Assembly (NCBI RefSeq): GCF_026239655.1
Contig: NZ_JAPIVO010000002.1
Location: forward strand, 372,001-436,000
Direction of reading: 5' to 3'
Origin: Pedobacter sp. MR2016-24
GTDB taxonomy: Bacteria > Bacteroidota > Bacteroidia > Sphingobacteriales > Sphingobacteriaceae
Length of the DNA stretch: 64,000 bases
Under the pieces are notes generated by a model, which saw only the letters and a program-made list of their open reading frames with translations, did not search any database and was not told the origin of the DNA. The position numbers and the translations under genes were made by a program. This document shows positions 27,715 through 37,970 of the stretch, piece by piece; position 1 is the first letter of the stretch; each line of letters opens with the position of its first letter.

Positions 27715-28563
27715 TCAGGGGCTGATTTGTTCTTTTTGATAGGCACCGGGCGACTGATCGTAATATTTTTTAAAAAACCTGGATAAATGACTTTCATCTG
27801 CAAAGCCAAACTCTTCTGCCACCTGTTTGAGTGTAAATATTTTGGACTGGAACCTGAGTTCAATCAAATGGGCTTTATATTGATTGACGTATTTACTGTA
27901 GGCTATGCCAAATCTCCTTTTAAAATATTCACTGAAGTATTTTGGGGCGATATTAAAGTGCAGGGCTATATTCGGAATCTTTAACGCTGCGGGACTGTAA
28001 ATATGATCATGGAGATAAGAAATTAAGAGTTCCTGACTGGGATCTGGTAGTGACAAGTTAATCGACATCGTACTGATGGTATTTTTAATCAGCGCAATAA
28101 CCGACAAGATCTGATGATAGATAATTTGTGAATGACTGATGTTCTGATCATTCTGAGCAGCGAGAAGAATGCTGTCTATACTGTTCTTTAAAATGCCTGA
28201 ATTTGGAAAGTTAATATCCAGTTTGTTCTCTTTTAATAACTTACTTCTCATGATCTGGATAGCTTCAGTGGCAAAGAAATCTGCTGCACCAGGTTGCTGA
28301 AAGAGCTTGAAATAGGAATCTGTAAATTTTATAAAGACGAAACGTGTGCTTTCGCTGATCTCAAAAGTATGGCTGTCTTCCGGACAAAGCAGGAAGAGGT
28401 CGCCCGTAGTATAAGGCAGCACACTATTGTTCAAAAAATGTGTACCGCTTCCTTTATAGATATAGCCCATCTCAAAATAGGTATGTCCATGACTTTCCAT
28501 ATGAAATACAGCTTCTTCGAAATCGTGCAGTACCAAAGCCTCAAATTGTTTCAGGGTGCGCAT
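27715..28563 (-). CDS. AraC-family transcriptional regulator
   Basis: About 282 residues from ATG 28563 (MRTLKQFEALVLHDF). The frame extends to 28662, but that start would leave only 31 nt to the divergent gene, and 28563 matches the usual family start. The N-terminal cupin domain has HGHTYFEMGYIYKGSGTHFLNN; the C-terminal AraC domain has two helix-turn-helices, with FTLKQVAEEFGFADESHLSRFFKKYYDQSPGAYQK. It probably senses a small ligand and controls nearby genes, perhaps the divergent NTF2-like gene (inference). Confidence 0.85.
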   Translation of the reverse strand: MRTLKQFEALVLHDFEEAVFHMESHGHTYFEMGYIYKGSGTHFLNNSVLPYTTGDLFLLCPEDSHTFEISESTRFVFIKFTDSYFKLFQQPGAADFFATEAIQIMRSKLLKENKLDINFPNSGILKNSIDSILLAAQNDQNISHSQIIYHQILSVIALIKNTISTMSINLSLPDPSQELLISYLHDHIYSPAALKIPNIALHFNIAPKYFSEYFKRRFGIAYSKYVNQYKAHLIELRFQSKIFTLKQVAEEFGFADESHLSRFFKKYYDQSPGAYQKEQISP

Positions 28564-28693
28564 GTATACAATAACGGCATAAAAATCAAAAAACAGATAC
28601 CCTTGTCCCATTTGCCCCTCAAAATTGTCGTATATATAGGTTTTTAAGTTAGTATTGAACACTTAATTTTGAATTGTAACAAAACCTACAGAC

Positions 28694-29050
28694 ATGAAAA
28701 ATCAGGAAATTATCCAGTCCTTAATTACAGCTTTTGAAAAAAGCGATACAGAACTTATTTTGAGCCATTTCACGGATGATATCAAATGGGTGATGGTGGG
28801 CGACCGGACTTTAGCTGGAAAAGAAACAATCAGGAAGTTTTTTACTACCAATCCAGATATGGAAATGATCAGCAGCACAGTGGATCATATGGTTATTGAC
28901 GATAAAGTGGGGGTAGTAAACGGCGAAGTGCAATGCAAAAATAAAGCTGAAGGTATCACGCATGACATGTATTACTGCGATTTCTATGAGTTTGAAAAAG
29001 ATAAGGTGAAAACAATGACGTCCTATATGATCAATAAAAAGAAGGATTAG
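28694..29050 (+). CDS. SnoaL/NTF2-like family protein
   Basis: 118 residues with the single-domain NTF2 fold: an initial helix IIQSLITAFEKSDTELILSHF, then DDIKWVMVGDRTLAGKETIRKFF, and strands ending YYCDFYEFEKDKVKTMTSYM. Such proteins are ketosteroid-isomerase-like enzymes or binding proteins with variable function. It is divergent from the AraC regulator. Confidence 0.8.
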   Translation: MKNQEIIQSLITAFEKSDTELILSHFTDDIKWVMVGDRTLAGKETIRKFFTTNPDMEMISSTVDHMVIDDKVGVVNGEVQCKNKAEGITHDMYYCDFYEFEKDKVKTMTSYMINKKKD

Positions 29051-29166
29051 CTGCTTCAAAAGGAGGCTTAATCAGGAATTCATCATTTTTACAAAGTGTT
29101 TGGAACTGCAAACAATAAGCTGTGTCACCAATATCAGATCAAATCGACAATTTATTATATTGCATT

Positions 29167-29775
29167 ATGGAACAATACGACAGCCGCGTTGATGTTTACA
29201 TCGCTAAAAGCGCAGATTTTGCTAAGCCTATCCTTACACATCTGCGCAATCTTGTACACCTTGCTGCACCGGAACTGAAAGAAACGATGAAATGGAGCTG
29301 TCCTTTTTTTGATCATGAGGGACCGGTATGCCAGATGGCCGCTTTTAAACAACACTGCGCTTTCGGGTTCTGGAAGGCTGCGCTGATGAATGATCCGAAT
29401 AAAATATTAAATCAGGAGGCCGATACTGCAGGCAGTATAGGACGAATCACGAGTCTCGCGGATCTGCCGGATGATCAAGTGCTCATCCAATATATCCGTC
29501 ATGCATTATCTTTAAATGTAGAAGGCATTAAGGCTGCGAAACGTCCAAAATCTCCGGTTGTGCAAACAGCAGCAACTATTCCCGCTTATTTTACTGAAAT
29601 ACTTGAACAACATCCGTTAGTAAATGAGCATTTTGAAAAATTCAGTCCGTCGCAAAAAAAAGAATACCTCAGCTGGTTTGAAGAGGCAAAAACGGAAGCT
29701 ACCCGTACCAAAAGATTGGATACGGCAATTGAATGGATCAGTGAAGGGAAAATAAGACACTGGAAATATAAATAG
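29167..29775 (+). CDS. YdeI/OmpD-associated family protein
   Basis: 202 residues from ATG 29167; the open frame begins at 29122, but MEQYDSRVDVYIAKSADFAKPIL is the family start. Residues 1-110 form the DUF1801-like domain (MKWSCPFFDHEGPVCQMAAFKQHCAFGFW). The last 60 residues hold the YdeI C-terminal motif (SPSQKKEYLSWFEEAKTEATRTKRLDTAIEWISEGK). Function unknown, though conserved across bacteria and probably cytosolic. It converges with the outer-membrane gene, the stops being one base apart. Confidence 0.82.
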   Translation: MEQYDSRVDVYIAKSADFAKPILTHLRNLVHLAAPELKETMKWSCPFFDHEGPVCQMAAFKQHCAFGFWKAALMNDPNKILNQEADTAGSIGRITSLADLPDDQVLIQYIRHALSLNVEGIKAAKRPKSPVVQTAATIPAYFTEILEQHPLVNEHFEKFSPSQKKEYLSWFEEAKTEATRTKRLDTAIEWISEGKIRHWKYK

Positions 29776-29776
29776 C

Positions 29777-30703
29777 CTACCGCTTTTTGTTTCTTGTAAA
29801 ACCCGAAGAGATGCCAAACCGCAGATAGCCGTATTTGTCGCGGAAATAGATATTGTAAGGGTCTTCTCCATAATATCCGGCAGCTGCCATTAAAAATACG
29901 TTATTCATAAAAGGAAAGCTGTAGTTATAGGACGTTTCGATATTCAGCCTTTTTTTAACGGCACCAAGATGATCATCTGTCATTTGATTCACAGCATAAT
30001 TTAACCCGGCATTTAGGCGCCAATGTTCCTTGTCATTTTCATATCTCCTCAATGAAAAGTTGTAAATCACCCTCGTAAAACCATATTCTCCTTCAAGTAC
30101 CTGATCATAGTTAAACCATTTATGCCATTCTAAACCGGCATCATGATTGACTGTATAATATACTTTGTCCGCGACTGGTCTGCGATGGCCAAAATGATAA
30201 GAAGCAGTCAGGTAGTTAGTGTTAAAATTGCCGTTCCTGGTATTCACCGTGCCATCAGGATTTGACGCTTCATTATCCTGCCCGTTAGAATGGTGCATAA
30301 ATTTAAGAGCAGCATAGCTGTAATCGTCAGCCAATTGGTTTAGCCTGACATATAGCATACCCCCCAGTCTGAAGCTTGGCGTTCGCACTCCGGCAGATCT
30401 TTCATTTCTTACCCTTACCGTAAAATCTGGTATTACAGCAAAAGCAACCGGCAGTTTAGGACTCGCCAGCAGCATGTAGGTAGTCGTTAATTTACCGTTG
30501 ATCACATATTTTGATGGTGCACCAATTTCGCCTTTAGGTGCAGTATAAGAAAGCTCACTGTTTTCTTTGTACAAGTAAATGAACCGCTCATTAGACAGTA
30601 GGCGTGCTTGTTTTACGGTGTCTGCGGGTGTTTCAGGAAGCGTCTGTGCAGCGACCGTAAGGCCGTAAATAAAAAGCAGGGCGAATAAGGAGGTTGGTCT
30701 CAT
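29777..30703 (-). CDS. Outer-membrane protein, possibly phospholipase A1 (OMPLA)-like
   Basis: 308 residues with a signal peptide ending near TVAAQ (about residue 20). The body shows alternating beta-strands ending YGYLRFGISSGFTRNKKR. Near residue 167, FMHHSNGQDN resembles the OMPLA active-site HxSNG motif (catalytic His and Ser two apart), followed some 20 residues later by an Asn-rich segment that could supply the third residue. OMPLA is a calcium-dependent outer-membrane lipase. The overall similarity is weak; a structural protein of unknown function is the alternative. Confidence 0.5.
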   Translation of the reverse strand: MRPTSLFALLFIYGLTVAAQTLPETPADTVKQARLLSNERFIYLYKENSELSYTAPKGEIGAPSKYVINGKLTTTYMLLASPKLPVAFAVIPDFTVRVRNERSAGVRTPSFRLGGMLYVRLNQLADDYSYAALKFMHHSNGQDNEASNPDGTVNTRNGNFNTNYLTASYHFGHRRPVADKVYYTVNHDAGLEWHKWFNYDQVLEGEYGFTRVIYNFSLRRYENDKEHWRLNAGLNYAVNQMTDDHLGAVKKRLNIETSYNYSFPFMNNVFLMAAAGYYGEDPYNIYFRDKYGYLRFGISSGFTRNKKR

Positions 30704-30776
30704 ATGAACGTATATACTGAATTTTTACATTTTAGATTTTAAAAGAAAAAAAAAGAAAATTTGTTTGCCAAGCAAA

Positions 30777-30810
30777 AATAGGGAAGAAGCAAATACGCTT
30801 TTTCCCTATT
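30777..30810 (-). terminator. Terminator of the transglutaminase operon
   Basis: AATAGGGAA / TTCCCTATT arms with a second inner stem (AAGC / GCTT), located downstream of the minus-strand operon ending at 30930. Confidence 0.65.
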
Positions 30811-30929
30811 CAATTCATATTCATCTGTGCAACTGAACCCTGTGTTTATTATTCTGATACAGCTAAGCTGGTGTTTTAAATACCAGGATTAAGCCCATCT
30901 GAGCCATACACTTGTTATCGCTGACGGGA

Positions 30930-31931
<1,002 letters not shown>

Positions 31932-31941
31932 TTTACAAATT

Positions 31942-32874
31942 TTAAGACAATGAAAAACAGGTTTGATTAAATGCATTCCCTATACCATATAGCTCAGTTT
32001 TAATTTCAGCAAGATAAAGGTGCAGGTCTCCCTGCTTTAAGCCTTTAACAGAGCTGTATTTTACCTTGCTCTGCAGTCTTCCGATTAAAAAGGAAAGGTC
32101 GCCGGGATTGATATGACCATCAATCCTCAGTCTTTCGAAATACTTGACCAGCTGGTTCAGTGAATAGATCACAGACCGGGGGAATTCATTATTGAGTACT
32201 ACCTGCGCCAGCACATTTTCTGCTTCAAAACCCTGACGGTAAGTTTTAAGATATAACTCGTAACCTCCGATAGATAATAACAAGTGTTTCCAGTAACTTG
32301 TGTCTGTCAGCAAATCGGGGTTCTCGTCTACTGATCCGAATTTGATATCCAGGATATTGACCGATTGTATACTTCTCTCCAGGTACTTGCCGATGCGCAT
32401 AAAACTGCTGCCTTCATTTCTTGCCATGGTGATTTCCGTGGTGCCATAAAACAGCATTCCCTGTTTGATCAGGATATCAAGCACAGATATTGGATCATCT
32501 TTCCTGAGCATCGTATTCAGTTTTGGATCTTTTACCGTGTGGTAATACTCATTCAGACATTGCCACACATCTTTGGTAATGTGATCCTGTACGCTCCTCG
32601 CATTTTCCCTTACCTGGGTAATAATATTGATGATAGAGTTGGGATTGTTTTTGTCAGTAACCATGTACTGCAGTACAGGGCGACTATTAAATTTTATTTT
32701 TTCAATCTCCTCATTATCCGGGCCGCAAAACATCCTGGCTATCGGGCTCCATGAAAAATCTGAAACTGCATCCTGCGATGCAGCATAATTTATTTTAAGC
32801 ATGCGCAGCATACCATCCGTTCTTTCTACATAACGGCTAATCCAATATAAACTTTCTGCAACCCTGCTTAACAT
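31942..32874 (-). CDS. Alpha-E domain protein
   Basis: 310 residues. MLSRVAESLYWISRYVERTDGMLRML is the diagnostic alpha-E start (DUF403), and the rest is helical, with DVWQCLNEYY and LGKYLERSIQSVNILD-type stretches. Alpha-E proteins occur with circularly permuted ATP-grasp and transglutaminase proteins and with Anbu. They have been proposed to take part in a peptide-modification or tagging pathway, but no activity is established. It is the second gene in the minus-strand operon. Confidence 0.9.
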   Translation of the reverse strand: MLSRVAESLYWISRYVERTDGMLRMLKINYAASQDAVSDFSWSPIARMFCGPDNEEIEKIKFNSRPVLQYMVTDKNNPNSIINIITQVRENARSVQDHITKDVWQCLNEYYHTVKDPKLNTMLRKDDPISVLDILIKQGMLFYGTTEITMARNEGSSFMRIGKYLERSIQSVNILDIKFGSVDENPDLLTDTSYWKHLLLSIGGYELYLKTYRQGFEAENVLAQVVLNNEFPRSVIYSLNQLVKYFERLRIDGHINPGDLSFLIGRLQSKVKYSSVKGLKQGDLHLYLAEIKTELYGIGNAFNQTCFSLS

Positions 32875-32913
32875 ATAAATACTATTATTTGATACTGCAT
32901 AAAAATTATAAAC

Positions 32914-34371
32914 CTAGGAAAGTACCCATGTATCCTTACTGCCACCGCCCTGAGAGCTGTTCACAACCAGCGATCCTTCTTTTAAAGCAACCCTGGTTAA
33001 TCCACCGGGAACTATGGTAATGCCGTTGGGACCACAGACGGCAAAAGGTCTGAAATCGACCCTTCTTGGCTGCAATACGCCGTGCATATAACAAGGTGCA
33101 GAAGAAAGACTGATTGTCGGTTGTGCAATAAACTGTCTGGGATCTTTCATGATCTCTACTTTATAGGCTTCAATCTCTTCCTCCGTAGCTGCATGACCCA
33201 TCAGCATTCCATATCCGCCGCTGCCATTGGTCTGTTTGACTACCATATTATTGATATGCTCAAAGACATGTGCCCTTTCTTCTTTATTGCCCAATTGATA
33301 AGTAGGTACGTTTTTGAGCAGGGGTTCTTCATTAAGGTAGTATTTAATCATATCCGGTACATACACATACACCGCTTTATCGTCTGCCACACCATTGCCA
33401 ACTGCATTTACTATCGTTACATTGCCTTTCCGGTAAGCATTCATTAAACCTGCTACACCCAGCATACTACTCGCATTGAAAACCAGTGGATCCAGGTACT
33501 CATCATCCACCCTCCGGTAAATTACGTCTACCTGCTGCAGGCCTGCCGTGGTTTTCATGTATACTTTATGGTCTTCAACGATCAAATCCGGCCCTTCTAC
33601 CAGTTCAATTCCCATTAAGCGCGCAAGCGTTGTGTGTTCAAAATAAGCAGAGTTAAAACTGCCCGGGCTTAATAAAACGATGGTCGGATTATCAATATCT
33701 CTGGGCGACAAAGCCAATAAGTTATTATATAATACATTCGGATACTCCGTCACGCTCCTCACTTTACACTGGGGCAGCAGATCGGGAAATAAACGTTTGG
33801 TAATCTCCCTGTTTTCCAGCATATAACTTACACCAGATGGGGTGCGGACATTATCTTCAAGTATATAATAAGTACCGTCATTATCCCTGATCAGGTCTAT
33901 TCCGGCAATATGGATATAAATATCATGCGGCACCTTTACATTTACCATTTCTCTGAGGAAATGCGGGCAGGAATAAATGATATCTATAGGTACAATCCCA
34001 TCTTTAATAATAAACTGATCACTATATACGTCTTTTAGAAAAAGGTTCAGGGCAGTAACCCGCTGTTTGATTCCTTTCTCTATGAATTCCCACTCTTCGG
34101 AAGTGATAATTCTGGGAATAATATCAAAGGGGAAAATTTTTTCTACACCTTCACCGCTGTTATAGACGGTGAATGTAATGCCCTGACTCATGAAAAGTAC
34201 TTTGGAGAGCTCTTCTTTTTTATTTAATTCCTCTGTAGACTCCTGATCCAGGTAGTCTATTACCTTTTTATACTCATCTCGTACCTTTTTAGACTCATCA
34301 AACATCTCGTCCCAGGTATTCTTTGGTAAATCGTATGATTCTGCGTGTGTATTTTTAATCATTTTAGCCAA
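32914..34371 (-). CDS. Circularly permuted type-2 ATP-grasp protein
   Basis: 485 residues. Conserved blocks: DIIYSCPHFLREM, GIDLIRDNDGTYYILEDNVRTPSGVSYMLENR (metal- and ATP-binding acidic residues), YRRVDDEYLDPL and VKQTNGSGGYGMLMGHAA (glycine-rich nucleotide loop). This group is thought to form peptide or amide bonds; the substrate is not known. It is the first gene of the operon ATP-grasp, alpha-E, transglutaminase, divergent from the Anbu gene across 180 nt, which must hold both promoters. Confidence 0.9.
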   Translation of the reverse strand: MAKMIKNTHAESYDLPKNTWDEMFDESKKVRDEYKKVIDYLDQESTEELNKKEELSKVLFMSQGITFTVYNSGEGVEKIFPFDIIPRIITSEEWEFIEKGIKQRVTALNLFLKDVYSDQFIIKDGIVPIDIIYSCPHFLREMVNVKVPHDIYIHIAGIDLIRDNDGTYYILEDNVRTPSGVSYMLENREITKRLFPDLLPQCKVRSVTEYPNVLYNNLLALSPRDIDNPTIVLLSPGSFNSAYFEHTTLARLMGIELVEGPDLIVEDHKVYMKTTAGLQQVDVIYRRVDDEYLDPLVFNASSMLGVAGLMNAYRKGNVTIVNAVGNGVADDKAVYVYVPDMIKYYLNEEPLLKNVPTYQLGNKEERAHVFEHINNMVVKQTNGSGGYGMLMGHAATEEEIEAYKVEIMKDPRQFIAQPTISLSSAPCYMHGVLQPRRVDFRPFAVCGPNGITIVPGGLTRVALKEGSLVVNSSQGGGSKDTWVLS

Positions 34372-34551
34372 ATAGTATAAATGTGTATTGAAATATAGTT
34401 AAATCTTCTATTATTTTGTCTTTTTTACGTTTAAATTGTTTTTATAAGCCTATTTTGTGAACATCGGCGTAAGGAGGAATTGTGTATAATAAAATGAATA
34501 ATTGTTCAGTTTGAATGATATATTTAGTGCTATATTTATTAAAGGAGTTTT

Positions 34552-35295
34552 ATGACATATTGTTTGGGAATTAAGGTTAAAGAAGGATTAGTAGCTATTG
34601 CTGATACAAGAATAACCTCAGGTTCTGACACGACAGAGAAGAAGAAAATATATCTGTATGAGAAAGATAAATACTCGCTTTTCATCATGACCAGCGGTTT
34701 AAGGTCGGTTAGAGACAAAGCGGTATTGTATTTTAAGGAACTGATCGATGAAGGCGCAGAACATAACAAGTTGTACAAGGCGGTAAATGCTTTTGGTGAA
34801 CAGGTAAAACGGGTGGCGAATGAGGATAAAGATGCGTTGGAGAAATCCGGTTTCAGGTTTAACTTGAATACGATTATTGGCGGACAGTTGAAGGATGACG
34901 AAGAACACAAACTTTTCCTGTTGTATCCTGAAGGAAACTGGGTTGAACTTGGTGGGGGAGCGCCTTATGTGATCGTAGGTAATTCGGGACATGGGAAGGC
35001 TATTCTCAACAGAACATTGACCAGTGAAACGAGTATGCATTCTGCTTTAAAGGCAGGATTTCTTTCATTCGACTCTACAAGAGCGAGTGCAAATGATGTC
35101 GATTTCCCGATTGATGTTGTGCTTTACCGTAACAACAGTTTCGGCATGACGGAACACCGGTATACTAAAAAAGATCTGGAGAATATCTCCGATCAGTGGG
35201 CTGACGAATTAAAGGCAGCACTAAACAGAATTCCAGACAGCTGGATGGACATAGCTTTTCAAAAAATGCATACGCCTAATGAAGATACCATATGA
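34552..35295 (+). CDS. Anbu (ancestral beta-subunit) proteasome-like peptidase
   Basis: 247 residues. MTYCLGIKVKEGLVAIADTRITSG matches the Anbu start, with Thr2 as the expected N-terminal nucleophile after Met removal. The Ntn-hydrolase strands continue with SLFIMTSGLRSVRD and IIGGQLKDDEEHKLFLLYPEGNWVELG. Anbu forms open helical rings and is distinct from HslV. A purine-rich AAAGGAG lies 5 nt before the ATG, unusually Shine-Dalgarno-like for this phylum. Its 3' end overlaps the next transglutaminase gene by 4 nt. Proteolytic activity is inferred only. Confidence 0.9.
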   Translation: MTYCLGIKVKEGLVAIADTRITSGSDTTEKKKIYLYEKDKYSLFIMTSGLRSVRDKAVLYFKELIDEGAEHNKLYKAVNAFGEQVKRVANEDKDALEKSGFRFNLNTIIGGQLKDDEEHKLFLLYPEGNWVELGGGAPYVIVGNSGHGKAILNRTLTSETSMHSALKAGFLSFDSTRASANDVDFPIDVVLYRNNSFGMTEHRYTKKDLENISDQWADELKAALNRIPDSWMDIAFQKMHTPNEDTI

Positions 35296-36131
35296 AGTTT
35301 GAAGTCTCCGCTAAAATAGCTTACGAGGCCCTGGCGCCATCTACACTCATTTTAAACTTAAATCCGTTCAGGTCTGATGGACAGGTTATTCTCAGTGAGA
35401 ATCTCTCGTCAACACCGGGGCTAAAAATGAAAGAGCTCAATTCTTTATCAGGAGAGAAGAGGTTTCAGGTAATTGAGATACCTGAAACCGGAAAAATCAC
35501 GATTAATTATAAAGCTGTAGTGGAGAATAAGTTTGAAGTTATTCCTGCAGATCAGCTGGATGATGTTCCGATTAGCAAAATGCCTCCTGCAGCACTATTT
35601 TACCTTCATCCGAGTCGCTATTGCCAGTCAGACAAATTGTATAAATTTGCTTATAACCAATTTGGAAACATTGAACATGCGTACCAGAAGGTTATTGCCA
35701 TTCGCGACTGGATTTATACGAATGTAGAATACGGAGGTTATACTACACCACAAACCTCAGCTTATGATACGATTACAGAACAGGTGGGTGTCTGTCGTGA
35801 TTTCGCACACCTGGGCGTAGCATTGTGCCGGGCCCTCACTATTCCTGCCAGGTATTTTACCTGTTATGCTTACAAGCTGCATCCGCCAGATTTTCACGCC
35901 TGCTTTGAAGCTTATCTTGGAGGGCACTGGGTAGTGATTGACGCGACAAAACTTGCTCCTGTTAACGGGCTGATAAAAATCGCTTCAGGCGCTGACGCAA
36001 CAGACACAGCCTTCGCCAGTATTTTTGGAAATCTAAGGTTCATGAATATGGAGGTTGGTACTGTTTTGCTGGATCCGGAGTTTCATGGCGTTAATATCAA
36101 TACGTCATCGCAGGGTTATTCCTACATATAA
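35292..36131 (+). CDS. Transglutaminase-like protein (Anbu-associated)
   Basis: 279 residues, starting MKFEVSAKIAYEALAPSTLIL. The core triad positions are visible: GVCRDFAHLGVALCRALTIPARYFTCYA (Cys), FHACFEAYLGGHWVVIDATKLAP (His, Asp). It overlaps the Anbu gene by ATGA-type coupling, so both are translated together. This is the second transglutaminase of the locus, on the opposite arm from the one at 30930; the two are clearly different in sequence. Confidence 0.9.
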   Translation: MKFEVSAKIAYEALAPSTLILNLNPFRSDGQVILSENLSSTPGLKMKELNSLSGEKRFQVIEIPETGKITINYKAVVENKFEVIPADQLDDVPISKMPPAALFYLHPSRYCQSDKLYKFAYNQFGNIEHAYQKVIAIRDWIYTNVEYGGYTTPQTSAYDTITEQVGVCRDFAHLGVALCRALTIPARYFTCYAYKLHPPDFHACFEAYLGGHWVVIDATKLAPVNGLIKIASGADATDTAFASIFGNLRFMNMEVGTVLLDPEFHGVNINTSSQGYSYI

Positions 36132-36151
36132 TTTCCGGTAAATAGTAGGGA

Positions 36152-37264
36152 TTAAATCCTCTCTTTTTTACCTGATGCAATACTTTTGTAGATGGCATCA
36201 ATTACCAGCATGTCTTTCAATCCTTCTTCTCCTGGCACTATAGTGGGCCTTTTCTGGTGAATACAATCGGCGAAATTATCCATTTGTGCAGCCTGCTGGT
36301 TGATCTGCGGAAAAGGCATTCTTCCGGCCGTGGTATTACCCGTAATGCCGCTATAACCGTAAGCCGGTGAGATTTCAAATGTGCCCTTTTCGGCTACAGC
36401 TTTTAAATAACTCCAGTTTGCATTGTAGCTGGACTTACCTGTAGCTACAAACTGATCCGGAAATTCAAGTTCCCAGTATATTGTTTCATCGACTTCACCA
36501 AACAAATCGGGACGGGTCTTTTTCTCTGTTGCAGTGACATATATTGGTTCCATACCGGTGGTATATCTTGAACCTTGTATAGCATAGATACCCATGTCCA
36601 TCAATGCACCGCCGCCCGACATCGCTTTTTTCAACCGCCATGAGTCACTGTTTCCTCCCCATGTAAATCCATTAGCAGTATCCAGCGAGGTAAGTTTTCC
36701 GTATGCCTGTTTTTGTCCAAGCCGCATCATTTCTATATTATGCGGCTCAAAATGCAAACGATAGCCAATAGAAAGCATCCGGCCGGCATTTTTGCAGGCA
36801 GTGATCATCTCTCTGCATTCTGCTGCGTTCAATGCCATAGGTTTTTCACAAATCACATGTTTACCCGCTTTGGCTGCGCGTATAGTAAAATCTTTATGCA
36901 TCGATACAGGCAAAACCACATAGACGATATCGATTGCAGGATTGTTGATGATCGTATCAAAATTTGAATAGTTATAAATGTTCTTCGCAGGAATATTATA
37001 TTTTGATGCCCATTCATCAGCTTTTGCCGGGGTGCCGGTAACGATTCCTGCCAGGTAACAGTTTTTAGTTTGCTGTAAAGCCGGGGCCAATTGTCCGCTG
37101 CTATAGCCGCCCAGTCCAACCAATGCGATACCTAATTTTTTAGTAGCTGATCCGGGATATATACCGGCAAACGTATCCAATGCCGGCGCTAATGTTAATG
37201 CACCCAGGCCGAGGGACAATGATCTGAGAAATTTTCTCCTGTTATAGTGATGAGCAGACTCCAT
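36152..37264 (-). CDS. Gfo/Idh/MocA-family oxidoreductase with Tat signal
   Basis: 370 residues. The N-terminus carries a twin-arginine signal (RRKFLRSLSLG, then a hydrophobic stretch to about residue 32), so the protein is exported folded with its cofactor. The Rossmann motif GIALVGLGGYSSGQLAPAL is near residue 45, and HVICEKPMALNAAEC contains the catalytic EKP. Members oxidise or reduce sugars and inositols with NAD(P). The substrate is unknown. It converges with the transglutaminase gene. Confidence 0.88.
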   Translation of the reverse strand: MESAHHYNRRKFLRSLSLGLGALTLAPALDTFAGIYPGSATKKLGIALVGLGGYSSGQLAPALQQTKNCYLAGIVTGTPAKADEWASKYNIPAKNIYNYSNFDTIINNPAIDIVYVVLPVSMHKDFTIRAAKAGKHVICEKPMALNAAECREMITACKNAGRMLSIGYRLHFEPHNIEMMRLGQKQAYGKLTSLDTANGFTWGGNSDSWRLKKAMSGGGALMDMGIYAIQGSRYTTGMEPIYVTATEKKTRPDLFGEVDETIYWELEFPDQFVATGKSSYNANWSYLKAVAEKGTFEISPAYGYSGITGNTTAGRMPFPQINQQAAQMDNFADCIHQKRPTIVPGEEGLKDMLVIDAIYKSIASGKKERI

Positions 37265-37408
37265 ATACCTGAATTTTATGGTAACAATTGGATTATTAGC
37301 TGGTTAACACACAGTTATTGATATTGTTTTACAATTATTAAAAGGATTTGCCTGATTTGTCTGAGAAAAAATGCTGTTAAAGAACAAGGAGATCAAATAT
37401 TGTCTGCT

Positions 37409-37807
37409 CTAGGTTTGAATATGGTCTTCTTTTTTCGCTGACTCATCATCCATAGCCTTAATTACCGTTCTTTCTTTACGGATACCTAACCTTAAACGAC
37501 CAAAGATGCTCATGTATAAGTTCGCGATCCATACCAAAGAGAAACCCGCAATCAGGTAGCCCCGCCAATCCAAAAACAACAGGTGGTAATTTGTTATAAA
37601 CAACATCGCCAATACTACATAATGACTAAAACAGTACTCACAAGTAAAGAGATAAAAGAATTTGCGGCCAAGAATTGTTTTTCTTGATACACTCTGGCTC
37701 ATAAAGTATTCCCTTGGTTCCCTGAATACTTCTTCATGAGTTACAGTCCATGCGATGCAGGCTACGGGGATTGCCAGTATAAAAAGTTTGATGATCTGTT
37801 CGTTCAT
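37409..37807 (-). CDS. Small membrane protein with a CxxC motif (DUF1360-like)
   Basis: 132 residues with three hydrophobic stretches (about 5-20, 60-75 and 85-105) and a FTCEYCFSHYVVL segment near residue 55, similar to the cysteine pair of DUF1360-type proteins. The C-terminal tail is charged and cytoplasmic. No function is known and no operon partner lies close by. Confidence 0.55.
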   Translation of the reverse strand: MNEQIIKLFILAIPVACIAWTVTHEEVFREPREYFMSQSVSRKTILGRKFFYLFTCEYCFSHYVVLAMLFITNYHLLFLDWRGYLIAGFSLVWIANLYMSIFGRLRLGIRKERTVIKAMDDESAKKEDHIQT

Positions 37808-37890
37808 TTGAGTTGCCTAATAGCTGAACAACAGTACAAAAGATTTAAAAGTTTTAGCCCTTTTATATTCAGACATTTGTTCAATAAAAC

Positions 37891-37953
37891 AGCCGGCTTA
37901 CCAATCCTTTTTCCTTATCATACAATAGGTGAAAAGAGATCAGCAAGCCGGCT
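37891..37953 (-). terminator. Long-loop inverted repeat after the aminotransferase gene
   Basis: AGCCGGCTT / AAGCCGGCT arms separated by 45 nt, located 18 nt past the minus-strand stop at 37971. It may be a terminator. Its loop does not match the core of the palindrome family at 5049. Confidence 0.5.
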
Positions 37954-37970
37954 GCTCATATCAGTATTGA

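Noticed and set aside
37891..37953. Fourth member of the core-carrying palindrome family
   Set aside because: The arms are short and the 45-nt interior shares no core sequence with the three accepted copies.
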